64,000 nucleotides of DNA from Hydrogenophaga sp. 2FB (GCF_005503365.1 NZ_SCML01000011.1:60492-124491); one strand, 5' to 3'. Positions 7,700 to 15,946 are shown, counted from the stretch's first letter. Notes: generated by a model not told the origin, from the letters alone. Translations and numbers: made by a program.

Positions 7700-8029
7700 T
7701 CATTGACCGTGATCGTGGGCACGAGGCCCCTCCGACCATCGCCTGCGCCTGCGCCTGGGTCGCGTCCGGCTGCACCGTTTAGACCGTGGCCGTTCAATCG
7801 CGACCATGGTGGGCGATAGCGCGGCGGAGAACAACCCATGCGGGCTGATGACGCCTTGGTCGGAGTTCCCGCGCGGGATTGCTCGCACGCCCGGGTTGGG
7901 CGCGTTGGCGATGACGGTCAGGCCGCCGCTGGTCAGCGCGCCTGCGACGAGTGGATACTTGAATCGATCGTTCTTTTCATGCACGAGCGAGCCCATGATG
8001 ATCACGCTGGCCGTGATGGCCATCGGCAA
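7700..8029 (-). pseudogene. C-terminal remnant resembling a Na+/H+ antiporter
   Basis: On the minus strand the reading FKYPLVAGALTSGGLTVIA, NAPNP, then GVISPHGLFSAALSPTMVA matches the C-terminal region of the putative Na+/H+ antiporter family (PF07399 type; family text near GGLTVIANAPNPAG...HPLGLLxAAxxPT). The upstream portion of about 350 residues is missing and the C-terminus dissolves into Arg-rich noise. It cannot be functional. Its position 1.5 kb from an NhaR-type regulator suggests that an intact nhaR-antiporter pair once existed here. Confidence 0.5.
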
Positions 8030-8102
8030 CTTCTAGGCGTTCATCCTGCACGACATGAAGCGCAGCGAGGATGGCTTGGAAACCAACTACATCACGGCCA
8101 CG
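8019..8102 (+). pseudogene. Possible Bax inhibitor-1 family C-terminal scrap
   Basis: In one frame the plus strand reads MAIGNF, a TAG stop at 8034, then AFILHDMKRSEDGLETNYITAT. BI-1/YccA proteins carry a motif of this kind (FxLYDxxRxxxGGETNYxxAT) in their last transmembrane hairpin. Similarity ends at about 8102. The piece partly overlaps the antiporter remnant on the other strand, so at most one of the two readings is right in the overlap. Treat as tentative. Confidence 0.35.
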
Positions 8103-8426
8103 CAAAAGATTGACAGTCGACTTCGCGCTCAGCAACTGCGGTAACACGGGCTTGCCCGATGTGGTGATCGGCAAGAATACGGTCTTGTGGCGGACGGCGA
8201 TGGACAATCGAGGCGTGTTGCCTGACCGCCTCCAGGCTGGCATGACCCGGCCGGGACAAGGCGCGTGTCCACGTCACCGAGCGAGGCATCACGCGAATCA
8301 CGCCCGCGATGCTGGGACAGACCCTGCGAGTGGTGGGGCGCAGCGGAGCTGAGGGTGAACCCCGGTGGGGGTGGTACCAACCCACCCGTTCGGCCACATT
8401 TGCAGAAATCAACCAGGAGTTGAGTC
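8103..8426. other. Unassigned stretch before UspA gene
   Basis: One frame (about 8115-8260) reads VDFALSNCGNTGLPDVVIGK and DNRGVLPDRLQAGM without a stop, which looks like fragmentary protein, but I cannot assign it to a family. The last 60 bases hold the leader of the UspA gene. No IS end or RNA gene is visible. Confidence 0.4.
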
Positions 8427-8873
8427 ATGAAGATCCTTGTACCTGTCGATGGCTCCGAACGGGCGTTGGACGCCGTGCGCCATGCCTTGCGACTGAAGCG
8501 TGAAGGCCTGAATGCGACCTTCGTGCTGGCCACCGTTCAGGAGCCGACCTATCTGTACGAATTGATGCTCGCTCCCGACGCCGACGTGCTGGAACGGGTC
8601 AGCGGCGCGGTGGGCTCGCGTGCGCTGGAGGGCGCCGAAGCGCTCTTCAACGCGGCTGGCGTGAGCTTCGAGCGCGAGATCGGATCAGGCGACCCGGCGC
8701 AGACGCTGGTCGAGCTGGCCGAGCGCCTTGCTTGTGACGCCATCATTCTGGGTTCCAGAGGCCTGGGCACCCTGCGCGGTGCGTTGTTTGGCTCGGTGTC
8801 GCAGGCGGTTCTTCACGCCGCCAAGGTTCCTGTGACGATCATCAGGCACACCGAATCGGATGCCGCTGATTGA
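8427..8873 (+). CDS. Universal stress protein UspA, single domain
   Basis: The 148-residue protein is one complete UspA domain. It begins MKILVPVDGSERALDAVRHA, and the ATP-binding loop is GSRGLGTLRGALFGSVSQ, followed by VPVTIIR. It is probably cytoplasmic and dimeric and is expected to respond to stasis or anaerobic stress, by family. Start ATG 8427 follows AGGAGTTGAGTC. A membrane-anchored hypothetical gene starts 28 bp after its stop and is probably cotranscribed. Its sequence differs clearly from the tandem UspA protein at the left edge. Confidence 0.93.
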   Translation: MKILVPVDGSERALDAVRHALRLKREGLNATFVLATVQEPTYLYELMLAPDADVLERVSGAVGSRALEGAEALFNAAGVSFEREIGSGDPAQTLVELAERLACDAIILGSRGLGTLRGALFGSVSQAVLHAAKVPVTIIRHTESDAAD

Positions 8874-8901
8874 TGGGGTGCTGCCACGAGTGGAACATGA
8901 C

Positions 8902-9447
8902 ATGAAGAAGAATCATCCACCCTTCCACCAGATCGAACTGCGCGTCGTCGAACTGCCCGAGTTGTTCAACTCGATGGATCCGACGCCGTTTCATCACCGC
9001 GACCTCGACACCGATGCGGAGAAGTTCCTGGAAAGCTGGGCGCTGGAGTTCCCGCAGGCCAGCCACTTTCGCATCATCGTCCACATCGAAAAGATGCCAC
9101 CAGAGGATCCTGCTCCACTGGTTGCCGAGGCGATCCACAATCACTTCGAATACAAGTCGGTGCTGGCCAAACGGACATTGCGCCGGCTTCTGCTGGAGGG
9201 GCGCACCAGCCTGCTGATCGGCATCGGCTTCTTGGCGCTTTGCCTGATTGCCGCCGATCTCCTGTCCAGCTTTGCCAGCAACACCTTCCTCAAGTTGCTG
9301 AAGGAGAGCTTGCTCATCGGCGGCTGGGTCGCCATGTGGAGCCCGCTCCAGATTTTCCTTTACGGGTGGTGGCCCATCGCTCGAAAGGTCAGGATCTACC
9401 GCAACCTGGCAGGCGCAAGCGTCCACGTCACACCGGTGAAGTCGTAG
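8902..9447 (+). CDS. Conserved hypothetical protein with C-terminal membrane region
   Basis: The 181-residue product has a soluble N-terminal half (IELRVVELPELFNSMDPTPF; RIIVHIEKMPPEDPAPL) and two transmembrane segments (LLIGIGFLALCLIAADLL and LLIGGWVAMWSPLQIFLYGW). It ends with a short cytoplasmic tail. No characterised family is recognised. ATG 8902 is preferred because the text becomes protein-like there; an in-frame ATG at 8860 would overlap the UspA gene. Its position behind uspA suggests a stress-linked membrane protein. Confidence 0.75.
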   Translation: MKKNHPPFHQIELRVVELPELFNSMDPTPFHHRDLDTDAEKFLESWALEFPQASHFRIIVHIEKMPPEDPAPLVAEAIHNHFEYKSVLAKRTLRRLLLEGRTSLLIGIGFLALCLIAADLLSSFASNTFLKLLKESLLIGGWVAMWSPLQIFLYGWWPIARKVRIYRNLAGASVHVTPVKS

Positions 9448-9818
9448 CCCGTCCATCCTGCTCAAGCCCACAATCCCAGCGGAGGGTCGGCAATGACGAC
9501 CCTCATGATCTCTGCTGGTGCGGTACGAAAAGTTGGACCGCAGTTTCATGGCACCGCACCACCTCGCTGCCGACATCATCGCGTTCCGAAAAGTGCAGCT
9601 ATCCATAAACATTACTTATGGACAAGTTCTAAGTTCCAAAAAGAGACTGTCTAGATCGGCCGGCGCCTCGTCAAGCGTGATGCTGGGCACTAAAGTGATG
9701 CCGGTGTGGCCGCGCACCGGGTCTGGTGGGACTTTTTATGCTTGCTCGTCCTGCTTCTTCACGCCAAACGGATAGGCGCCGCCTGGCGTGCCTCTGGGCG
9801 GGATCTTGAGAGACAGGA
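9448..9818. other. Intergenic region without recognisable gene
   Basis: The local base composition changes here, with AT-rich patches around 9600-9640 and 9725-9765. No frame matches a known protein. It may be the remains of mobile DNA, because the next bases form a joined IS-end palindrome and then a plasmid-type gene. Confidence 0.5.
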
Positions 9819-9840
9819 TGAACCGCCCCGGGGCGGTTCA
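9819..9840. repeat. 22-bp perfect palindrome, resembling two joined IS3-type ends
   Basis: Left arm TGAACCGCCCC is followed with no spacer by its exact reverse complement. TGAACCGCCCCGGG is the kind of terminal inverted repeat found at the ends of many IS3-family elements, so this could be an element whose whole interior was deleted and whose outer ends stayed intact. Flanks (GGA left, TTT right) show no target duplication. A transcription terminator or operator is an alternative; no T-run follows directly. Confidence 0.6.
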
Positions 9841-9897
9841 TTTGGCATCCGCTAATTTTTCCGCCAGGGCCTGTGGGCAGTCCAATGATGCCAAATG
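9839..9897. repeat. 11-bp inverted repeat, 37-nt spacer
   Basis: CATTTGGCATC at 9839-9849 is exactly reversed and complemented at 9887-9897 (GATGCCAAATG). The left arm touches the palindrome at 9819-9840. It may be a DNA-binding or recombination site, or a long hairpin. Function is unknown. Confidence 0.55.
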
Positions 9898-9951
9898 GAC
9901 GATGACGTCCATACGTACGCAAGCCACGGCTGAAATGGCCCAAAACCAACA

Positions 9952-9984
9952 TCACATTGGATAATCCACTATTACCCAGTGTGA
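9952..9984. repeat. Imperfect 14-bp palindrome upstream of kfrA
   Basis: The left arm TCACATTGGATAAT (9952-9965) pairs with ATTACCCAGTGTGA (9971-9984) at 12 of 14 positions around a 5-nt centre. It lies 24 bp before the -35 box of the kfrA-like gene and in clearly AT-richer DNA than the genome average. This is the usual form of a dimeric repressor or partition-protein site. It is a candidate second operator. Confidence 0.6.
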
Positions 9985-10007
9985 TATTTACTAAGATCTA
10001 TGATTTA

Positions 10008-10047
10008 TTGACCTCTTAAATAGTATGTAATATCATGGTACATACTA
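10008..10047 (+). promoter_or_regulatory. Sigma70 promoter with overlapping operator for kfrA-like gene
   Basis: TTGACC (10008-10013), a 17-bp spacer and TATCAT (10031-10036) form a near-consensus promoter. A perfect 9-bp inverted repeat (TAGTATGTA 10021-10029; TACATACTA 10039-10047) covers the -10 box and the likely start point, an arrangement expected for autorepression. KfrA proteins are known autorepressors, which fits. The ribosome-binding site (CGAGGTGAA) and ATG at 10072 follow. Confidence 0.75.
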
Positions 10048-10071
10048 CAGTACGAAATAACGAGGTGAACC

Positions 10072-11169
10072 ATGGCCCGAGCCGGAATCTACAAGTCTGA
10101 AGTGCTGCGTGCCCGCGATAAATTGCTGGCCGCAGGGCGCAATCCGTCCATCGATGCGGTGCGCGAAGAGCTGGGCAGCGGCTCCAAAACCACGATCCAT
10201 CGCTACCTGAAGGAGATCGAGGAAGAGGAAGGGCCAGCCACCGGCAGCCGCGTAGCCGTCAGCGAGGCAATCCAGGACCTGGTGGGTCGCCTAGCCGCCC
10301 GCGTCAATGAAGAAGCGGAAGAGCGGGTCACCACGGCGCAGGCCAAGCACGCCGAGCAGCTGAGCCAACAGCAGCAAGCCGTCGCGGCCCTGAAATCCGA
10401 GGCGCTGGCCACGCGCCAGCAGCTGGAGCAAACCCAGCGGGCCCTGGCCGACGAAAAAAACGCTCACGGCAAAACCAGCGAAGCTCTGAGCCGCAAGACC
10501 CTGGAAAACACTCAGCTCGTCCAGCAGGTGGCCGACCTGCAGGAGCGCCTCGCGGCCGAAGAGCGCCATCGCCAATCCCTGGAAGAAAAGCACAAGCACG
10601 CGCGCCAGGCGCTGGAGCATTTCCGGGAATCCACAAAGGAGCAGCGCGACCAGGACCAGCGCAAGCACGAACAGCAGGTGCAGTACCTGCAGGCCGAGTT
10701 GCGCACCGTGAACGAGACCTTGGCCACCAAGCAGCAGGAAGCCGTCCATACCCTTCAGGAAAACGCACGCCTCCTGGGCGATTTGTCGCGCGCCCAGGGC
10801 GATCTGCACCAGGCTCAGGAAGAGGTGCGAGGCCTGCGGCCGCTCAAGGATGAACTGGGGTTTGCGCAAAGGCGCTCCGAGGAATTGGGCCGGCGCCTGG
10901 TTGAGCAGGACGCGGCCGTCCAGCAGCTCAGCACTTCCAAAGAGCAGTTGCAGGCCAAGGTCGACGAGCTGCTTTCCGCCAAACAACAGCTGGAACTGGC
11001 GCTGGCGACGGCCAGGTCATCCGTCACGGCCCAGGAGCAGGTCGTGGCCAGCATGCTTGAGCGCTTCAGTACGCCGGCGACTGGCCCTAATTTGGTTGCG
11101 AACCCGGTTGAAGAGGCCGGTCGTCCAGGGAAGAGAGAGTCGAAAAAGTCAACGGGGACAGGCACTTAA
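10072..11169 (+). CDS. KfrA-type DNA-binding coiled-coil protein
   Basis: The 365-residue protein begins MARAGIYKSEVLRARDKLLA, with the KfrA N-terminal helix-turn-helix (NPSIDAVREELGSGSKTTIHRYLKEI). From about residue 75 to 330 it is one long Gln/Glu/Ala-rich coiled coil. A basic, Pro/Gly-containing tail follows. KfrA proteins of plasmids such as RK2 bind DNA cooperatively, repress their own gene and are thought to help plasmid structure or segregation. In a chromosome this points to integrated plasmid or ICE DNA. Its stop codon TAA sits in a small hairpin (ACAGGC...GCCTGT). Immediately downstream, in the same frame, is a truncated amidohydrolase, so the 3' end is a recombination junction. 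Confidence 0.87.
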   Translation: MARAGIYKSEVLRARDKLLAAGRNPSIDAVREELGSGSKTTIHRYLKEIEEEEGPATGSRVAVSEAIQDLVGRLAARVNEEAEERVTTAQAKHAEQLSQQQQAVAALKSEALATRQQLEQTQRALADEKNAHGKTSEALSRKTLENTQLVQQVADLQERLAAEERHRQSLEEKHKHARQALEHFRESTKEQRDQDQRKHEQQVQYLQAELRTVNETLATKQQEAVHTLQENARLLGDLSRAQGDLHQAQEEVRGLRPLKDELGFAQRRSEELGRRLVEQDAAVQQLSTSKEQLQAKVDELLSAKQQLELALATARSSVTAQEQVVASMLERFSTPATGPNLVANPVEEAGRPGKRESKKSTGTGT

Positions 11170-11958
11170 GCCTGTTTCTGCTGGGTTTTACATGAATCCC
11201 TGCCGACCCTCTGGTACTTCCTGCGCGAGATGGACTTCGAGAACATCGCGGAAAACGCCGCCATCAACCAGCGCATTGCCGAGGCCGCCGCGGCCATGAC
11301 GGATACCACCGTCACCCGGACCATCGTGGGCGCAGCCGCGCCGCGCTATTTCAACAAGCCGGTGGCCGAAGCGATGCAGCGCAACATCGAGCAGGTGGGC
11401 CTGCCCGAATGGACGGCCGACGAGCAGACCTTTGCCAAAGCCGTGCAGAACCTGGTGAGCAGCAAGCCCGACGGGCTGAACCTTCAGCATGCGGCCCTGT
11501 CGGCGCCTGCGTCGCCTCCCCGCAGCGGCGGCTCCGACGACATTGGCGATGTCTCCTGGGTGGTACCCACCGTCACGCTGTACTACCCGTCCAACATCCC
11601 GAACATTCCGAGCCACCACTGGGCCAGCGCAATCGCCATGGCCACACCGATCGCGCATAAGGGGATCGTCGCCGGCGCCAAAGTGACGGCCATGACCGCG
11701 GTGGACCTGCTGACCCGACCGGGGCTGGTGCAGCAGGCCGATCGCTACTTCAAGGACGTGCAGCTCAAGGCACAGCAGTACGTGCCCTTGATCGGCAAGG
11801 ACGACAAGCCCCAGGTGCGCATGAACCGCGAGACGATGGAACGGTTTCGCCCGGAGATGCGCAAGTACTACTACGACGCGAAGAAATACGACACCTACCT
11901 GGAGCAACTGGGGGTGAAGTTTCCGGGGCTGGTGAAGCCCGCGCCGCCGAAAGAGTAG
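11170..11958 (+). pseudogene. C-terminal part of AbgB-like M20 amidohydrolase
   Basis: From directly after the kfrA stop, in the same frame, the text reads HESLPTLWYFLREMDFENIA, followed by AALMTDT-type sequence (AAAAMTDTTVTRTI). It continues to a complete C-terminus (QQYVPLIGKDDKPQVRMNRE...). This matches the last roughly 250 residues of AbgB-like aminobenzoyl-glutamate hydrolases of the M20 family. The first half, with the metal-binding residues, is missing. The ATG at 11230 could start a 242-residue piece, but there is no ribosome-binding site and no active site. It is best read as a 5'-deleted gene fused to the end of the mobile segment. Confidence 0.75.
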
Positions 11959-11986
11959 GCGTTGCGGGCCGATCCATCTGGCGCCA

Positions 11987-12988
11987 TCAGGATGCCCTGG
12001 CCTGTCTCCATTCACGCGGACTCATGCCGAAGTTCAGCTGAAACCAGCGCGTGAACGACGCCTGGCGGGAGTACCCCGTCAGCGATGCAACCTGACCGAT
12101 CGAGTACCGGTGGTTGTTCATGTACCGCAGCACCAGATTTTTTCTGACGTTGTCCAGCAGCGCTGAAAAACTGGTGCCATTCTGGTCCAGCTGGCGCTGC
12201 AGGGTGCGGGTGCTCAGGTGCATCTGCTCGGCCACGCGCTCGATGCTCGCCTGCTCAATCGGCATCAGCAGATAAATGATTCTTCGCACTTCCTGCAGCA
12301 GCGCGTTGTCGCCAAACGCGCGTAGCGGCATGGCGACGCTTTCTGCGTAGCGCACCAGTTCAGGATCGGCAGCGGGGTTCGGTACGTTCAGGTCGCTGCT
12401 GCGCATCACCAGGCCGTTGAACTCGCTTCCATAGTTCAGCCGACAACCAAAGAACTTCTTGTGCAGCGACAGGGTCTGGGGCGCGGCGTGCATGAAGTGC
12501 AGCTCGCGCGGACACCAGGCGTCCCCCAGCACAGACCGGCTCAGCCGGACCAGATTGCCCGCGACCAATTCGCACGATTGCCGTTGCGGAATATGGGCGT
12601 CAACGAGCAGTTCAAACCGCAGGATGGTCAACTCGCCCGCTGGCTCCAGCGAGAGCGCCAAAGCGTCGTTGAGCAGCTGGCGGTACTGGATCGCGCTGAG
12701 CCACATCTCGCGCAAGCACTGCTTGTGTCGCATGAGCACACCCAGCACGCCGAAGTCGAACATGTGTCGGCTCTGCGCCATCTGCACGCCGAAGGCCGCG
12801 CAGGCCGACGCCGTGGATGCCAGCTCCAGCAGGCGGCACAAGGTTTCCGCGGAGATGTGGCGCTCGGCGTCGACCAGCGATCCGGCATCCAGCCCGACCT
12901 GTTCCAGCAAGGCGTGGGAGTTCAGGCCATGCCTGTTGCAGACGTCCAGAAACCCGTTCAGGGTCACCGTTCTGACCAGCGTGTCCAT
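11987..12988 (-). CDS. AraC-family regulator (arabinose-binding-domain type)
   Basis: The 333-residue protein has an N-terminal ligand domain of the Arabinose_bd type (about residues 15-200). Its C-terminal double HTH includes IERVAEQMHLSTRTLQRQLD and ends YSRQASFTRWFQLNFGMSP. ATG 12988 is the first in-frame start with recognisable sequence; the ribosome-binding site is weak. It is divergent from the DsbA-family and Rieske genes, with 123 bp between the two starts, and probably regulates them. It converges on the AbgB fragment, 28 bp away. Confidence 0.88.
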   Translation of the reverse strand: MDTLVRTVTLNGFLDVCNRHGLNSHALLEQVGLDAGSLVDAERHISAETLCRLLELASTASACAAFGVQMAQSRHMFDFGVLGVLMRHKQCLREMWLSAIQYRQLLNDALALSLEPAGELTILRFELLVDAHIPQRQSCELVAGNLVRLSRSVLGDAWCPRELHFMHAAPQTLSLHKKFFGCRLNYGSEFNGLVMRSSDLNVPNPAADPELVRYAESVAMPLRAFGDNALLQEVRRIIYLLMPIEQASIERVAEQMHLSTRTLQRQLDQNGTSFSALLDNVRKNLVLRYMNNHRYSIGQVASLTGYSRQASFTRWFQLNFGMSPREWRQARAS

Positions 12989-13111
12989 GGTGGCGCGAAA
13001 TGCAAAGAAGTTGGCGTGAAAAGAGAAGTATGTTACTGCGCTTCCTCTACATTCCTCCTTCTCGGCACCTGGCCCTTCGCGCCGCATGTCGCCACTGGAT
13101 CGAATCCCCCT

Positions 13112-13783
13112 ATGACAACGATGAACCACCGTCTGGATGTGCCGCCCCGCGCCATGCACGTCGACTTCCACCTGGACCTGATCTGCCCCTGGTGCTGGAT
13201 CGGGTTGCGGAATGTGCGCACGGCGTGGAATGCCATGCGCGCGCTGCGCCCGGACCTGCCCATGGCGCTGAGCTGGCGTGCGAACACCTTGCTGCCGCAC
13301 ATCCCCGAGCAGGGCGTTCCCTACCAGCCTTTCTACGTTGCGCGCCTGGGCAGCGAGGACGCGGTGGCGGCGCGCCGCGCGCAGATCCAGGTGGTGGCGC
13401 AGTCGGTGGATCTGACGTTGAACTTCGGCGCCATCACGACGTTTCCCAACACCCAACGGGTTTGTGCGGTGGTCAATCTCGCGCAAGAACAACTGGCGAC
13501 CGAGGCGATGTTTGATTTTGTCGAATCCATCTTCTCGGCCTTTTTTGCGCAAGGCAGGGATATCGGATCGGTCGATACCCTGCAGTCGCTCGCACAGGCG
13601 GCGGGTCTCGACTGGGACGCGGCGCGCCTGGACGCCGAGCCGCTGCATCGGCGGCAGAGCAACGCCAGCGGCGTGCCCCATGTCGTGATCGACGATCAAT
13701 GGTCCATGACCGGCGCAAGGCCAGCGGCAGAGCTGCTGCAGCTCATGCTCCACAGCGCCGATGCGGCCACGTCCCATGCCTGA
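13112..13783 (+). CDS. DsbA-family oxidoreductase (FrnE/2-hydroxychromene isomerase-like)
   Basis: The 223-residue protein has a thioredoxin-fold start (MHVDFHLDLICPWCWIGLRN) with active-site CPWC. It also has the family motifs WRANTLLPHIPEQG, and GVPHVVIDDQWSMTGARP for the cis-Pro loop. Members are cytoplasmic disulfide oxidoreductases or glutathione-dependent isomerases; no signal peptide is visible here. The start could be ATG 13112, 13121 or the later MHV. Its stop overlaps the start of the Rieske gene (ATGCCTGA), so the two are translationally coupled. A role in detoxifying or converting an aromatic or quinone compound is an inference. Confidence 0.85.
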   Translation: MTTMNHRLDVPPRAMHVDFHLDLICPWCWIGLRNVRTAWNAMRALRPDLPMALSWRANTLLPHIPEQGVPYQPFYVARLGSEDAVAARRAQIQVVAQSVDLTLNFGAITTFPNTQRVCAVVNLAQEQLATEAMFDFVESIFSAFFAQGRDIGSVDTLQSLAQAAGLDWDAARLDAEPLHRRQSNASGVPHVVIDDQWSMTGARPAAELLQLMLHSADAATSHA

Positions 13784-14120
13784 GCCATCGCTGATCGCCG
13801 CGGGTGCGTTGCAAGACCTGCCACCCGGTTCGCGCAAGCTCGTCTTCCGGCCAGGCCAGGAGTCGATCGTTGTGCTCAACGTCAACGGGCAATTCTTTGC
13901 CCTCGAGAACAGCTGCCCGCATGCGGGTGCGTCCATCGCCAGCGGGGCTTGCCAGGGCCATGTCCTGAGCTGCCCGGCGCATGGGCTGAAATTCAACATT
14001 CAAAACGGCCAGTGCACCGCTTCGCCGGATTTGCGCATCCCCATCTATGACGTCGTCGTGCAGGACGAAAGCCTGTGGCTTCGTGCGAACGAACCCGCCG
14101 GCGATCCCTCCACGCGCTGA
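13776..14120 (+). CDS. Rieske [2Fe-2S] ferredoxin-like protein
   Basis: The 114-residue protein has the complete Rieske cluster motif: Cys-Pro-His (CPHAGASIASG) followed by CPAHGLKFN, giving two Cys and two His ligands. It lacks an oxygenase domain, so it is a NirD/ferredoxin-type electron carrier. ATG 13776 overlaps the end of the DsbA-family gene. Genes with this layout usually serve an adjacent oxidoreductase; here no oxygenase is next to it, so the partner is unknown. Confidence 0.9.
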   Translation: MPEPSLIAAGALQDLPPGSRKLVFRPGQESIVVLNVNGQFFALENSCPHAGASIASGACQGHVLSCPAHGLKFNIQNGQCTASPDLRIPIYDVVVQDESLWLRANEPAGDPSTR

Positions 14121-14221
14121 CGCGACCCCATGACATCCATCGACAACCTGCTCACGCCGACACCCTCGGCCTGTACCTGTCCCTTGCTCATCCAGCCGTT
14201 GCTGGGGAGGGAGGCGGCGTG

Positions 14222-14755
14222 ATGGTGCAACGACGAATCGTGCTCCCTTTGCTCGCGCTGTTGTGGATCTCGCCCGCGCGCGCGTCGCTGCTCGAAGGTG
14301 GCGCGCTGGATACGGCCGCCAACGTCATCTCGTGGATCGCCATCTTGGTCGTGCCGATGGTGCTGATCAGCGGGTTCTGGTGGCTGCACATCATGCCGGA
14401 GAAGGTCGCGGAGAATCGCAAGCACCCGCAGCTGGCCGCGATCAAGATCATCTGCCTGCTCTCGCTGGTGTTCGGTGGTTTGCTCTGGCCTTTCGCGTGG
14501 ATATGGGCCTACACGCGACCGGTGTTGCACAAGCTCGCGTATGGCACCGACACGCTCGACGAGCACGGCCACGGCGGCGATGCCGTCGGTCTTGAACCCA
14601 CGCCAGAGGAGCCTCCGCAGGTGACACCCGAACCTGTGCCGGCCACCGAAGACACCGATGGGCTGCGGCGCCACATCCAGTCGCTCGAATTGCAGCTCGC
14701 CGCCGCGAACGCGCAGGCACAAGGCCATGGCGCAGGCGCTGAAGAAAGCAACTGA
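14222..14755 (+). CDS. DUF3302 inner-membrane protein (YibI-like)
   Basis: The 177-residue protein starts with a signal-like segment (VLPLLALLWISPARA). Two transmembrane helices follow (VISWIAILVVPMVLISGFWWLHIM and IKIICLLSLVFGGLLWPFAWIW), then a Pro/Glu-rich cytoplasmic tail. This is the DUF3302 pattern; in E. coli YibI precedes the HlyD-like YibH. ATG 14222 has GGAGG upstream. The stop codon overlaps the start of the HlyD gene (TGATG), so both are made together. Role: accessory of the membrane-fusion protein, exact function unknown. Confidence 0.85.
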   Translation: MVQRRIVLPLLALLWISPARASLLEGGALDTAANVISWIAILVVPMVLISGFWWLHIMPEKVAENRKHPQLAAIKIICLLSLVFGGLLWPFAWIWAYTRPVLHKLAYGTDTLDEHGHGGDAVGLEPTPEEPPQVTPEPVPATEDTDGLRRHIQSLELQLAAANAQAQGHGAGAEESN

Positions 14756-15936
14756 TGGAAATCCTTCTCCTCCTCATCTACGCCGGCATCGCCTGGCTGA
14801 TCTTCTTCAAGTTCAAGCTGCTGCCCTGGAACTTTGTCAGCCAGGTGATCGTGATCACCTTGCCGATCATTGGCCTGGCCGCGACGATCCTGATGCTCAA
14901 CGTGGTGGCGCCGTCCTCGGCCGATGTGCGCGTGATCAACTACGTGGTGCAGGTCACGCCGCGCGTCACCGGCCGCGTGATCGATGTGCCGATCGAACCG
15001 AACCGCCCGATCAAGAAGGGCGATGTCCTCTTCCGCATCGATCCGGAGCCGTTCGAGCAGAAGCTACTGGCACTGGAATCGAAACGGCCCGAACTCGAGG
15101 CGAAGATCGACAGTGCGCAGGCCTACCAGCGTGAACTCGATGCGCAACTGAAAGGCGCACGCTCCGCGCGCGATGCGTCCGCCGCCAGGCTGGCGCTCGC
15201 CGTCAAGCGCGAAGGGCAGGCGCAGGAACTGTTGAACACAGGTGCGGGCGCCCGGTACGACCACGAGCAGGCACAGGCGGACGTCGTGGGCCTGCGCGCC
15301 GACCTCGCGAAGGCGACGGCGCAAGTCGAACAGGTGCAGCAGAAACTCTCGGCGCGCACGCCGGCCGGTGACTTGTCGGAAGTCGCGCAGGCGCGCGCCG
15401 CGCTGAAACAACTCACGGCGCAGATCGACTACGCGAAATGGGAGCTCGACCAGACTGTGTTCCACGCGCCCGCCGATGGCACCGTGACGAACCTGCAGTT
15501 GCGCCCGGGCTCGTACGCCGCGCAGCTGCCGATGGTGCCGGTGATGTCCTTCGTCGAGAACGAGCAGTGGATCCTGGCGATGTATTCGCAGAACGAGTTG
15601 CGCAACATCAAGCCGGGCGACCAGGCCGAGATCGCGTTGAAGACCTTCCCGAACCGCATCATCAAGGCGGAGGTGGATTCGATCATCTGGTCGTCGGGTA
15701 CCGGGCAGTTGCCGCTGTCGGGCAGCGTGCCGCAGACGGGTTCCGCACCCATCCCGCCGGGCCGCTTCGCGGTGCGCCTGAAGGTGGTGGGGGACGACGA
15801 GGATGCCTTCCTGCCGATGGGCGCGCAGGGCGTTGGCGCCGTGTACACGCAACGGGGCCAGATGCTGCACCTCATCCGCAAGGTGGTCCTGCGCGTGGGC
15901 AGCAAGCTCGACCTGTTCGTGTTGAAGTTGCACTGA
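14755..15936 (+). CDS. HlyD-family membrane fusion protein (YibH-like)
   Basis: The 393-residue protein has an N-terminal two-helix anchor (LLLLIYAGIAWLIFFKF; VIVITLPIIGLAATILML). A biotinyl-lipoyl-like domain begins near residue 60 (VTPRVTGRVIDVPIEPNRPI). A coiled-coil hairpin spans about residues 110-220, and the second lipoyl half reads FHAPADGTVTNLQLRPGS. It bridges inner and outer membrane in a tripartite exporter. It is coupled to the DUF3302 gene and followed 10 bp later by a NodT outer-membrane factor. No dedicated inner-membrane pump is encoded, as in EmrA/AaeA-like orphan sets. Confidence 0.92.
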   Translation: MEILLLLIYAGIAWLIFFKFKLLPWNFVSQVIVITLPIIGLAATILMLNVVAPSSADVRVINYVVQVTPRVTGRVIDVPIEPNRPIKKGDVLFRIDPEPFEQKLLALESKRPELEAKIDSAQAYQRELDAQLKGARSARDASAARLALAVKREGQAQELLNTGAGARYDHEQAQADVVGLRADLAKATAQVEQVQQKLSARTPAGDLSEVAQARAALKQLTAQIDYAKWELDQTVFHAPADGTVTNLQLRPGSYAAQLPMVPVMSFVENEQWILAMYSQNELRNIKPGDQAEIALKTFPNRIIKAEVDSIIWSSGTGQLPLSGSVPQTGSAPIPPGRFAVRLKVVGDDEDAFLPMGAQGVGAVYTQRGQMLHLIRKVVLRVGSKLDLFVLKLH

Positions 15937-15946
15937 GGCCGACACC

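Noticed and set aside
12461..13783. A 440-codon plus-strand frame ending with the DsbA-family protein
   Set aside because: The first 217 codons are antisense of the AraC gene and carry no domain; the real start is near 13112.
11987..13999. A 670-codon minus-strand frame that contains the AraC gene
   Set aside because: Only codons from 12988 down match AraC proteins; the rest is antisense of the DsbA-family and Rieske genes.
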